This document shows positions 45,140-54,899 of a stretch of DNA of 64,000 bases, piece after piece. The DNA is taken from assembly GCA_030068075.1 (NCBI GenBank), contig CM057843.1, positions 35,807,332 to 35,871,331 of the forward strand. Reading direction: 5' to 3'. The DNA comes from Paguma larvata. Taxonomy: Eukaryota; Chordata; Mammalia; Carnivora; Viverridae. The notes below the pieces were generated by a model. It worked only from the letters and a program-made list of their open reading frames with translations. It was not told where the DNA came from and made no database searches. Within the stretch, counting starts at the first letter, position 1; each line of letters opens with the position of its first letter. The position numbers and the translations under genes are program-made.

Positions 45140-45990
45140 TTTAAGTGAAAGTTCGTATATATGTATACACGCAAGCACCTCAAGTGGAGAAAATCTGTGC
45201 TTGTTGTAACACTCTGGGAGATTCAGAAAAGTGGAAAGAGGCAGCCTTCCCTCCTCTCTCCAACTCTGTATTTTTGGGTGGGGGTGTTAGCGATCTCCGG
45301 AACCACCCCTAGGAAAGAAAGGGGAATGAAAACCCATTCCCCTGGACTCCTGGCTGCACCACCACAGTCAGCCAGCAGGGGGCAAGTCAGCCACCTACCG
45401 GCTTACCCAGTCCGGCGTCGTCCCTTAGCATCAGGAAGACAGCTAATTAAAAAAAGGGAAAAGACCGTTATTATGTTATTTTTACAATGTGGTGCATATT
45501 TATTAAACAAGGTCGGGTAAAATGAAGAGTAAAGTATAAAGAATAAACAAATTCATCCACGATCATACTATCGAAGCACCACTCTTAAGATTTTTATATT
45601 CTCCATCCCAGATTCTTGTTTTACAAATTAGCAAATTGTCAGTATTTTGTACCCCACTCATTCTTCATTTAACATTGTCTTACTGTCATTTCCTTCAATG
45701 GCAACATAAGAGTCCACGGAGTGGCTAAAGCCACAGTTCATATAACCCTTCCCTTTCAGAAAGGCATTTTGGTGGTTCTGAGCATTTTGCTACTACAAAC
45801 AACGGTGAATAAACATCTTTGTGTATTTTTGTACTTATATTTATACCATTTCCTTAGCAGCAATTCCCAGAAGTAGAATTTTGGGGACCAAGAGCAATGA
45901 ACATACTTAAGGCTGGGTACGTGTGGCCAAGCGGCTTTCCATAAGGGATACCCCGACTTTCCTCTGTCACTGGTAGAGTGTGAGAGTTAA
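45140..45990 (+). mobile_element. Ancient L1M 3' UTR fragments
   Basis: GCACCACTCTTAAGATTTTT, CACTCATTCTTCATTTAACA, ACAACGGTGAATAAACATCT, ATTTCCTTAGCAGCAATTCC, AGAAGTAGAATTTTGGGGAC: old L1 3' end order. The CTCF-like motif at 45372 and unique DNA lie within the diverged left part. Confidence 0.55.
45372..45384 (+). promoter_or_regulatory. CTCF-like motif (strong match)
   Basis: CCAGCAGGGGGCA fits the CTCF core without mismatch. Occupancy unknown. Confidence 0.45.
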
Positions 45991-46018
45991 CTGTTTCACA
46001 GGTGAAGTTGTTTTTTTT

Positions 46019-46252
46019 CTTATTTTTTTATTTTTAAAAATTTTTTAATGTTTTTATTTATTTCTGAGAGAGAGAGAGACAGAGTGTGGGGGGGGGGGTG
46101 CAGAGAGAGAGAGGGAGACACAGAATCTGAAGAAGGCTCCAAGCTCCGAGCTGTCAGCACAGAGCCCAGTGCGGGGCTCAAACTCAGGAACCGTGAGATC
46201 ATGACCTGAGCCGAAGTCGGATGTTCACCAACTGAGCCACCCAGGCGCCCCC
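46019..46252 (-). mobile_element. Felid SINE
   Basis: Reverse copy with head GAGCCACCCAGGCGCCCC. Flanked by AAGTTGTTTTTT-type duplication (46005 and 46253). Contains a run of 11 G in the body. Confidence 0.95.
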
Positions 46253-46256
46253 AAGT

Positions 46257-46600
46257 TGTTTTTTCTAATTGAGCTTTTTATTTTGAGCTAATTGGAGATT
46301 CACATACAATTGTAAGAAGTCACACAGACGGTTCCCATGTCCCCTTCACCCGGTTTCCCCCCATGGCAACATCTGCAGAATTACAGCACAAAGCGGCACT
46401 ACCAGAATACTGACCTGGGTGCAGCCGAGGGGCAGCGCGTTTCCACACCACCAAGGCCCCTCCTGTCGATCCCGGCCTCCCCTCCCCCCTTCACTCTGGT
46501 CTCTGATCCCAGCGACCACCAACCTATTCTCCATTTCTTCAGTCTTGTCATTTCAAGAACCTTACATAAATGGAATCACGAGGCAACATTTTAAAGACAA
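46257..46600 (+). mobile_element. Ancient L1M fragment
   Basis: GCTAATTGGAGATTCACATA, TCCCATGTCCCCTTCACCCG, CTTGTCATTTCAAGAACCTT, ACATAAATGGAATCACGAGG: old L1 3' region. Confidence 0.65.
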
Positions 46601-46812
46601 TTATGGTCAAAAAACAGATGAAACAAACTTACAGATAGAACTATAGAAAACACAGTTCTGCGCTGGCTAGTCTCCAGGCCAGCACTGCCCAACAGAAATA
46701 GAACGTGAGCCCTGTAATTTAAAATTTCCTACCGCCGCATTTAAAAAGTATGAAGACATAGTCAATATATTTTTATGTAGCTCAATATACCATTTCAACA
46801 TATAATCAGTGT

Positions 46813-47034
46813 GTTTCCTTTTTAATTTTTCTGTAATGTTCGTTTATTTTTGAGAGAGAGTGTGCACACAAGCAGGGGAGGAGCAGAGAGAGACGGAGAC
46901 ACAGGATCTGAAGCAGGCTCCAGGCTCTGAGCCATCAGCACAGAGCCCGACGCGGGGCTCGAACCCACGGACCATGAGTTCGTGACCGGAGCAGAAGTCG
47001 GACTCTCAACCGATTGAGCCACCCAGGTGCCCCA
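46813..47034 (-). mobile_element. Felid SINEC_Fc
   Basis: Reverse copy. Flanks TCAACATATAATCAGTGT (46795-46812) and TCAACATATGATCAATGT (47035-47052): 18 bp with two mismatches. Confidence 0.95.
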
Positions 47035-47101
47035 TCAACATATGATCAATGTTTTAAAGACTGTCAGTGAATTGTTTTCATTCCTTCTCTGTAGAAAGTC
47101 C

Positions 47102-47307
47102 GGGGGGGGCGCCTGGGTGGCTCAGTCGGTTAAGCGGCCGACTTCAGCTCAGGTCATGATCTCACAGTCTGTGAGTTCAAGCCCCACGTCCGGGCCCTGT
47201 GCTGACAGCTCAGAGCCTGGAGCATGCTTCAGATTCTGTGTCTCCCTCTCTCTCTGCCCTTCCTTTGCTCACGTTCTGTCTCTATGTCTCTCAAAAATAA
47301 AATAAAA

Positions 47308-47351
<44 letters not shown>

Positions 47352-47352
47352 A
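47102..47352 (+). mobile_element. Felid SINEC_Fc with (AAAT)n tail
   Basis: Forward copy only 67 bp from the previous reverse copy. Duplication TAGAAAGTCC at 47092-47101 and 47353-47362. The tail has expanded to a (TAAA) microsatellite of about 50 bp. Confidence 0.95.
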
Positions 47353-47489
47353 TAGAAAGTCCTGGAAACCAGGATTTCGTCCTGACAGCACATCTCACAT
47401 GTGGCTTGTGGCTGCCGTGTTGGATAGCTCTGCTTTAGTCCGCATTGCACCAGAAGCAAACAAGGCTTGTGAGGGTCCCCATGTTGGTT

Positions 47490-47930
47490 AGTGGCTCTCA
47501 ACCTGGGTCGCATATTGAAATCACCTGGAGTTTTTTTTTTTTAAAGTATTGATGCCTCACCCTACCCCCATCCACCCAGACAGCAGGATATAATTGATCT
47601 CGGAGACAACCCAGCACTGGGATTTCTTTCTTTTTTTTTTAACAATTTTTTTAATGTATATTAAAGAGAGAGAGAGGGAAAGACAGCATGAGTAGGGGAA
47701 GGATAGAGAGAGAGGGACACGCAGAATCTGAAGCACGCTCCAGGCTCTGAGCTGTCAGCACAGAGCCCGACGTGGGGCTCGAACCCACGAACCGTGAGAT
47801 CACGACCTGAGCCGAAGTCGGACGCTTAACCGACTGAGCCACGCAGGCACCCCTGGGGTTTCTTTTAAACTCCCCAGGTGATGCCGACAGGCAGCAGGGA
47901 TTCAGGGTCCCTGGTTCGATCAGGGCTTGA
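47490..47930 (+). mobile_element. MER5A-like DNA transposon split by a SINE
   Basis: GTGGCTCTCAACCTGGGTCG, TTGAAATCACCTGGAG at the left; TCCCCAGGTGATGCCGACAG at the right of the SINE. Confidence 0.7.
47630..47852 (-). mobile_element. Felid SINEC_Fc
   Basis: Reverse copy inside the MER5A-like element. Flanks CTGGGATTTCTTT (47617-47629) and CTGGGGTTTCTTT (47853-47865). Confidence 0.95.
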
Positions 47931-48309
47931 GGTTGTGTCGTCTCCGGTCCTGCCTGGCTGAGGGATTCTGGGAGAGGCCCTAGGGATCCCGTTCTCTTTT
48001 CTCCTCTCGGTTCCTGACCCTACTTCCTAGAGAGTGGGCACTCCGGCAGTCCCTGGAGGTTTCTAGACCCCCCAGCCCCACAGGGTCCCCCCCTCAATCT
48101 CTGCCTTATTCGGTGGAGGCAGCTACCCAGGCTGGGTTTAGAGGGAGATGCACGCAAGTTGCCTCGCCCGTCGCTCCCCGCCCCCCGCCGGTGCCAGCTC
48201 GTTACCCTGGCTATTTTCCCCGCTGGGACCCGCCTCCTTGGTGGCCAGTCTTGCTTCCTTTCTAGATCAAGGCATACAGATGAACGCTGGCTGAGAACCC
48301 GTGCCCTAC

Positions 48310-48440
48310 TTTCTGTCACGGAATCCTCAGAGCCTCTCGGTGAAGGAACGATCATTCCTATATTATTGATGAGACTCCGAGGGGCACAGCGCGCTGCCCG
48401 AGGCCCCAGAGCCCCCGCTCGCACGTCTGGGCTGGCCTTG
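48310..48440 (-). mobile_element. MIR SINE fragment
   Basis: CGATCATTCCTATATTATTG, GATGAGACTCCGAGGGGCAC, GCTGCCCGAGGCCCCAGAGC. Confidence 0.7.
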
Positions 48441-48719
48441 ACCTGTGGGCCACTGGCATTGTGAACTGAGCTGCCGGGGCCGGGCTGAGGGGCATGCCCG
48501 TCCCGCTTTGCACTTCTTTTCCCAGACCAGGGCTTCCCCGTGCCCGGGCTCTCAGGCCCGTGAGGTATGTCACTGGCTGAAAAGGAGGGAGGCCAGCCTT
48601 GTCACCCACTGTCCCAAGGGGGCCCAGTGAATGGTAGGACCACCTCCTTCTTGGCCCTGAGTTCCCTCCCCAGCTTTTTCCTTTGTCATCCAGTCAGGAA
48701 ATGTTAAAATCTGTTTTAA

Positions 48720-48878
48720 GGGGCACCTGGGGGGCTCAGTCAGTTAAGCATCCAACTCTTGGTTTCGGCTCAGGGCGTGATCTCACAGTTTGTGAGTTCG
48801 AGCCCCCACGTCGGGCTCTGTGCTGACAGCAAGGAGTTTGCTTGCGATTTCTCTCTCTCCCTCTCTCTCTGCCCCTCC

Positions 48879-48909
<31 letters not shown>

Positions 48910-48954
48910 AATAAATAAATAAGTAAACATAAACAAAAATTTTAAAACATGGGA
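48720..48954 (+). mobile_element. Felid SINEC_Fc with CT expansion
   Basis: Forward copy with a CT run (48886-48909). Flanks TTAAAATCTGTTTTAA (48704-48719) and TTAAAATCTGTTTAAA (48955-48970). Confidence 0.95.
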
Positions 48955-48970
48955 TTAAAATCTGTTTAAA

Positions 48971-50224
48971 AACACTGGAAGCATTTTGTCTTCCTCTCTC
49001 AAAGGTCATGAGGCATCTGCTGGGGCACAGACTTCCAGGGACCGCCAGGCCACCTCCCAGGGCTGAGATAGCCCATGGGGTTCCATTCCACACCCCGTGG
49101 GACCGTCTGCCCCCGGACTCGCAGGGAGGCCCGTGCTCACAACCAGGCCATCAGGGGCCTCAAGCCCAGACATTGGTTCATCTCCGGTCAGGGGGGCAGG
49201 AGGGGAGCAGAAGGCATCATGCTGAGAACTGGCTCCTCAGAGAAACGCATCGTCCCCTCTCAGGCTTCTCTGTCCTTGCCCGTCTCGTTCTGGGCTGCCC
49301 CCCTCAAGTGGCCGGTGCCTCATCTTCCTTTCGGCGGTAACGTCCAGGAGGCCCAGAACTCCGGGCATGTGGGTGTTGTTCCTGGGCCCGCAGCAGCCTG
49401 GCCGGCTCTCTGTGCGACCTAGGACTCGGGACTCACCGGGGCGCGGCCGGACCTCGTGGGATCAGGGCAGGGGTTGGGGCGGCGGAGCGAGGGGAGTCTC
49501 TGGCTGTGTGTGCCATACACCGTTAGAATCCTGAGTTCTGGTAGAATATGCTGGAAGGCAGGGAAACAGTGCTGGGCAGGAGCTATTTATAGAAGGGCGT
49601 GCATGGGGTGCTTTGTAACCTGGCCAGGCGACATCGGTTGTCTCCCAAGAGTCCTGAGGAAGCAGCGGGCCTCTCCGGGGGGCGTGCCCTTTGCAGGGGG
49701 GGCCCAGAGCTGGCCTGTGGACCCCCCCGCTGTCCAGGCAGCTTCCCCAAAGCCAGAGCCGTTCTCCTCCCCAGGCCTCCCCCACCCCTCCTTTCTCCCT
49801 TCTCCCAGTAGGAAGAATCAGCAGAAAAAGAAACCTCTCCCTTGGAACATAAATACTCGAAGCATGGAGGAGGCGTGGCCATAACCAAGAATAACTCCCA
49901 AGTGTCCAGCAGGAAACAATGAGCTGGCTTTTTCTGCTCTTCCTCCTCCTCCTCCATAGTCACTATTTCGTAAGGGAAGTCTCTGGCTCGTACCAGCCAC
50001 CTGAGTGATGCAAAGGCCAAGGACAAGAGGGCTCTTATCCTAGGCGAGAGGCTGCTGATGCTGAGAAGAATCAGAACCGAGTTTTCACCTGGCAGTCAGG
50101 AGTCTCCACTCTTCGGGAGAGAGAGCTTCCAGGGTGGCGAGCTGCGCTCTCTGCGGACACATAACCACGGCGGCTCCGTGAGAACCCGTCTGAGAGATGA
50201 AAGAGAGACCGTCCAGCAGGGCAG
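48971..50224. other. Unique intronic DNA
   Basis: GC-rich, no gene recognised. Includes a GGAGGAGGAGGA/TCCTCC trinucleotide run near 49939-49956. Confidence 0.4.
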
Positions 50225-50330
50225 ACCACAGGGCCAGGTGGCGGGGTTCAGAGCCCAGCTCCCCCACCTTCTGGCTGGGTGACCTTGGGCAAATGACTTC
50301 ACTGCCCACCTCCCAACTCTGGTTGAGAAT
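50225..50330 (+). mobile_element. MIR SINE fragment
   Basis: GGGGTTCAGAGCCCAGCTCC, GGGTGACCTTGGGCAAATGA, CTTCACTGCCCACCTCCCAA. Confidence 0.8.
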
Positions 50331-50779
50331 ACTGACTCTGGTTGAGACGAACTGAACCGTGTGCACTGAGTGCCAGGCTCCCGTTCCTGTTTTAAACTGG
50401 ATGCATTTAAACTCGCTCACTGAAGCCTCATTACCCTGTGAGGAAGTTCCTCCTAGTGGTGTCCTTATTGTAATAACAGTGCTTCCCAGCAAGGGGTTAC
50501 TGCAAGGATTAAGCGAATTTATGGGCGTGAACTGCCCAGAGCAGTGTCTGGGTCGCCCCGGAATCGGGGAGGCAGAAGCCTGCGCAGATGAGAGAAGCAG
50601 CAGCACACCCAAAATCCGGGTGCTTAAGCAAAGGAGAAAACCCCGGACCCAGCACCCTCTGCAGGCTGTTGCCGACTGCATCTGATAGATGGCCAGTGTC
50701 ACCCAAATTAGATCAAGTCTGGACTTTTTTCCTGTCTACACATACTGAGACACGGGGTAGGGAGTCGTTTTTCATTTCT

Positions 50780-51020
50780 GGCCGGCTTTTATTGCACCCG
50801 ATAGCCGTGGGGGCAGTGATGTTATAGCCGCGCCCGAGCTGCTGGTGCTGTGAACGGAAGGAGGCGGCCACACGAGTGGGCTTCTAATTGGCAACAATTA
50901 AGACTGCGGGCCTTTGAGTGATGGAGTTTGCAGTCCTCATCGCTGCTCTGTTTAAGTAGAATCTAAAAGAAGAGGGAAGTCTTTTTCTAGAGAGGATTCG
51001 GGTTTCTACAAATCCTGCAA
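50780..51020. promoter_or_regulatory. Candidate conserved non-coding element
   Basis: Unique block with GGCTTTTATTGCACCC, CTTCTAATTGGCAACAATTA (two inverted homeodomain cores), GTTTAAGTAGAATC (NKX2-like) and CCTTTGAGTGATGG. No repeat recognised. Conservation untested. Confidence 0.35.
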
Positions 51021-51354
51021 CACAAGAATCCATTTCTGTTGGCGTGGCCGTTAGTGGGGTGTCTCTGGTGGGCCTGGTGTTAGGCTGGCCAGGACGTCTC
51101 CTTGCTGCCGGGGTCCCACACGTGCCACACTGGGGGTGGGACTTGGCAGGGCAGAGAGGGGGTGTGCCTGTGGTTCAGGGCTGGTGGCAGGGCTGGGGGT
51201 GATGGAAGCCCCAAGTTAGAAGGGAAAGAAGGTCAAGATACCCATGGATTTACTCAAGAACCCACCTCCGTATTGTTGAAGAGAGTGGAATGTTTTAAAT
51301 TTGTGGGTTAAATGGAAGAGGGGGGGCGTCTCCATCACTGCGTAGGGGAGAAAT
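51021..51354. other. Unique intronic DNA
   Basis: Nothing recognised. Confidence 0.35.
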
Positions 51355-51520
51355 GCACAGAGCTTGGGCTTTGGGGCCGGACACACCTAAGTTTGAATCT
51401 AATCTCTGCTGGGTGACCAGCGTGTCTTTAACCTCGGGATCCTCTGAGCAAGGAACGACTGATAATGTAACTTGGCAAGGTGGATCTCAGGATGAGATTA
51501 GGGGCGCTCAGTAGATAGAT
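51355..51520 (+). mobile_element. MIR SINE
   Basis: AGCTTGGGCTTTGGGGCCGG, AGTTTGAATCTAATCTCTGC, GGGTGACCAGCGTGTCTTTA, GGGGCGCTCAGTAGATAGAT. Confidence 0.75.
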
Positions 51521-51751
51521 GGGCCCGCTAAGTGGCAACCACCATCACCCTCCTCATCATCATGGTCACGGTCCATCCTGTTCCAATGCTCACGTCCCTT
51601 GGGTCTTCAGGGCACGTTTGTGCCTGGCAGGCATTTGTAATGTGGGCGCATGAAATAAAACTAAGAGTCTCCATTACCTGCAAAGCTCTTAAACCGGCCG
51701 AGGTGGTGAGGGCCCTACATACGCCTCCTTTTACTGAGAGCTTCCATTTTA

Positions 51752-51958
51752 TTTCATTTTATTTATTTTTTTTATTTTTGAGAGATAGAGTATGAGCAGG
51801 GGAGGAGCAGAGAGAGAGGGAGACACAGAATCCGAAGCAGGCTCCAGGCGCCGAGCTGTCAGCACAGAGCCCGATGTGGGGCTCAGACCCACGAACTGTA
51901 AGATCATGACCTGAGCCGAAGTCAGATGCTTAACCGACTGAGCCACCCATGGGGCCCC
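51752..51958 (-). mobile_element. Felid SINEC_Fc
   Basis: Reverse copy. Flanks GAGAGCTTCCATTTTA (51736-51751) and GAGAACTTCCATTTTA (51959-51974), one mismatch. Confidence 0.95.
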
Positions 51959-51974
51959 GAGAACTTCCATTTTA

Positions 51975-52075
51975 AATGCCTTACCACGTATCAGTCCACT
52001 AGCCCCCAAACCACGCCAGGGGGAAGCATTACTGTAATCATCCCATCCTACAGAGGAGAAAGCCGTTTAAATAGT
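51975..52075 (-). mobile_element. MIR fragment
   Basis: ACTGTAATCATCCCATCCTA followed by CAGAGGAGAAAGCC; partial. Confidence 0.5.
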
Positions 52076-53597
52076 TCTTCACCTGAATCGTTTAATGAAA
52101 CCCTCAGCCAGCCTGCCAGCCTGAGTAATTCTCCAGTCAGGAAGTGGGTCTGAAACTGATTCATTGAGCCACAGAAGGGATGGATGGCTAGAAAAAAAAA
52201 AAAATTATAGAGAAAATGGAACCGTGTCCCACCCAGCCCCCCGGCAGGGGCGGGGGCCTCAGCAAACAGGCAGAGGGGGAGCCACCACAGGGCAGGTGGC
52301 GACACCCTGACTTAGAGGAGAGTCACAACCCACGTGTCCCCTGTACCTCTGCCGGATTCCTTGCCGGTGCAGGCAGGCCACGCCCTCCCGCCGGCTCAGT
52401 CTGGCTCCTGCTCTCTCCACGCAGCGCCGAAGCTGGGACCTCACCCTCCAGACTGCAGGGAAGCCATTGTCATGTTCTCATTCCAGCCACGAGATGGGGA
52501 GAGTTGTCCAAAAGGAGGGAGAGGATTCTCCATAACACTGCCTTCAATGGGAGCTGCTGGTTTCACCCTGAAGCCGCCGGACACGTCCCTGTGGGACGGA
52601 ATCCCAGGACAGCCCCTCTCCCCTTTTCCACCTGGATTCAATGGGGCTAGTTCTTCTCTTGGCTCCCGATGAACGCTCGGGCAACCTGTGTTGCTCTTCT
52701 GGTCTCTCAAGAATGCAAAGTTCCCTTGCCAATAACTGGACCGTCCAGTCCCAGATGGTAGCCAAACCTTCCAACTTTAGGCAAAAATGACAGCAATGGT
52801 CAACCCTGAGCCCAGCTATGTTGTGGTGGGAAGCCCAGAGCCCTGCAAAGGGGTGCAGCTGGCCTCTCTTCTGCCTGGCTGCACTCCTCCCTCCTGCTGT
52901 GGGTTTGGAGTGGGGGAAGAAAGAGGGAGCAGGAGAGGTAGAATTCTTACCTGACTGGTGCCGTCATGGCACGGCATAGACTCTGGGCTTGCGGGTGTTC
53001 GGGGCTGGGCCTTTTTACCACTGTGCTGTCCTTGTGACACGCACACACCCATCCCTAGTGCCTTCTGACTTGTGGTTCCCTTCATGTGGGTTTTGCACTG
53101 TCTCATGGTTCCATCCTCAGACTCTTGGGAACCCAATGACTTCCCCCCAACTTCTCTCTTCCGAGGCGCCTTCACCCTTCCTGGCAGACATCTTGGATGG
53201 AACCTAAGTCGCTTCCATGCAGGTTCTGTGCTCTCAGGCTTGGCCTGCTCATCTGTGGGAACGCTCCTGCATCCCTTGCTCCCAGCAAACTCTGGCAGTG
53301 CAGCCCAGCAGCCGAGCAGCACTGACCTCTACTTCACTCTCTCTATCACAGCAAGTAGCCAACGTCTCTCTTTTTTAGATTTTCTAGGCCAGACTCACAC
53401 ACCAGGCCGCCGGACTCCCGGAATACATGGACTCCTCTCACTAAACTTAAGGTTAGGATTTCCCATCCTCCTGCCCTCTGTGGAATAAGGTATTTTTAAC
53501 AACCAAGGACACCTCTGTAGCCCTTTCACACATTCTTCACACATCTCCCACGGTCTTCAACTCAGTTAACAGTCATCAGTGTGGGTGAGAACTTTAA
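52076..53597. other. Unique intronic DNA
   Basis: No gene recognised; the 168-residue minus frame and 144-residue plus frame overlap each other and have no known domain. Confidence 0.4.
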
Positions 53598-53612
53598 GAG
53601 TCATGAATCCAG

Positions 53613-53733
53613 GGGCGCCTGGGGGCTCACTCGGTTAGGCATCCGACTCTTGATTTCAGCTCAGGTCATGATCCCAGGGTCTTGGGACTGAGCTTTGCAT
53701 TGGGCTCTGCACTGGGCAGGGAGCCTGCTTAAG

Positions 53734-53798
<65 letters not shown>

Positions 53799-53878
53799 GC
53801 CTCTCACCTCCACTCACTCTTTCAGAAAGAGAGAGAGAGAGAGAGGGAGGGAGGAAGAAAGGGAAGGAAGGGAGAGAG
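53613..53878 (+). mobile_element. Carnivore SINE of the general CanSINE type with CT and GA tracts
   Basis: Head GGGCGCCTGGGGGCTCACTC and GATCCCAGGGTCTTGGGACT mark the non-felid-specific CanSINE form. The body has a CT run of about 55 bp and ends in a GA-rich tract. Perfect 15-bp duplication GAGTCATGAATCCAG (53598-53612 and 53879-53893). Confidence 0.9.
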
Positions 53879-53984
53879 GAGTCATGAATCCAGTTCACTA
53901 TCACCCCACCACTCTAAGTCTCCTAGGGTGCTGTGCTCACACTTTTGGAATATAGTGCCTACTATCTTAGAACCCCCCCTTCTC

Positions 53985-54098
53985 TCTCTCTCTCTCTCAC
54001 AAATAATAAAACATTAAAAATTACATATATATGTATACATATAGATATGCATACATATGTATATAGATACATACATACATACATACATATATACATAG
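53985..54098 (+). repeat. CT run and (ATAC/ATAT)n microsatellite
   Basis: TCTCT run, then ACATATATATGTATACATAT and a stretch of ATAC units up to the next SINE. Confidence 0.85.
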
Positions 54099-54276
54099 AG
54101 AGAGAGCAGAGCATGAGCAGGGGAGGGGCAGAAAGAGAGGGAGAAACAGAATCTGAAGCAGACTCCAGGCTCTGAGCTGTTAGCACAGAGCCCGATGTGG
54201 GGCTCGAACTCATGCAGTGAGATCATGACCTGAGCTGAAGTCAGACACTTAACTGACTGAGCCACCCAGGTGCCCC
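54094..54276 (-). mobile_element. Felid SINEC_Fc
   Basis: Reverse copy with head GAGCCACCCAGGTGCCCC; its tail side has become the ATAC microsatellite. Confidence 0.9.
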
Positions 54277-54282
54277 TGTATA

Positions 54283-54395
54283 AGTAATTTAGATAGATTA
54301 GATAGGTAGATAGAAATATACATATTATACTACATAAAATATTTATATATACTTCCATAGTGTAAGTATACTTATATAGTATATATGATTGTGTT
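54283..54395 (+). repeat. GATA/TATA-rich simple sequence
   Basis: AGATAGATTAGATAGGTAGA followed by ATATA-rich DNA. Confidence 0.75.
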
Positions 54396-54825
54396 TTTTT
54401 ACCCAAGAATATCATAGTATACACAATTCCATGGATTTTTTGCATTTATCACGAAATAATTAACCTTGGCAAGCTCTCCATATTGAACATACAGAGCTTC
54501 CTCATTAAGTATAAGTTCCTCATACTTAATAGCTACAGTTTTCATTCTATTATATGGTTGGAAGCTAGTTTATTTAACCAGTTCCCCCGCCCCCCCCCCC
54601 AGTTGCTCGCTGTGCATGTAGCATTGCAGAGAGCGCCTTCCACACACATCGCTGTGCAGTGTTGTGAATATATCTGTAGCGTCCATTCCTGGCAGCACTA
54701 CTAAGTCATGCAATACTTGCATTTTTAACTTCCGTGGGTGTCCCCGAATACAGCTGCAAATTCACTTTCACCAAGTATATATGAAAGTTCCTGTGTCTCA
54801 CAACCGTGCTGACCCTGGGCATTCA

Positions 54826-54845
54826 TTCATTCATTCATTCATTAA
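54826..54845 (+). repeat. (CATT)n
   Basis: Five CATT units. Confidence 0.9.
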
Positions 54846-54899
54846 CCCTTTCTTTCTGTCTCTCTCTGTCTTGCTGGGGTTTGCCAGTTATTCCAGTGG

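Larger units (their letters stand above)
46680..47433. mobile_element. Old DNA transposon (hAT-like MITE) holding two SINEs
   Basis: Imperfect terminal inverted repeats: CAGCACTGCCCAAC at 46680 and the complement of GTTGGATAGCTCTG at 47419-47432. After removing the two SINEs about 280 bp remain. The right end CACATGTGGCTTGTGGCTGC matches a common mammalian hAT-like MITE whose exact name I cannot give. Confidence 0.6.
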
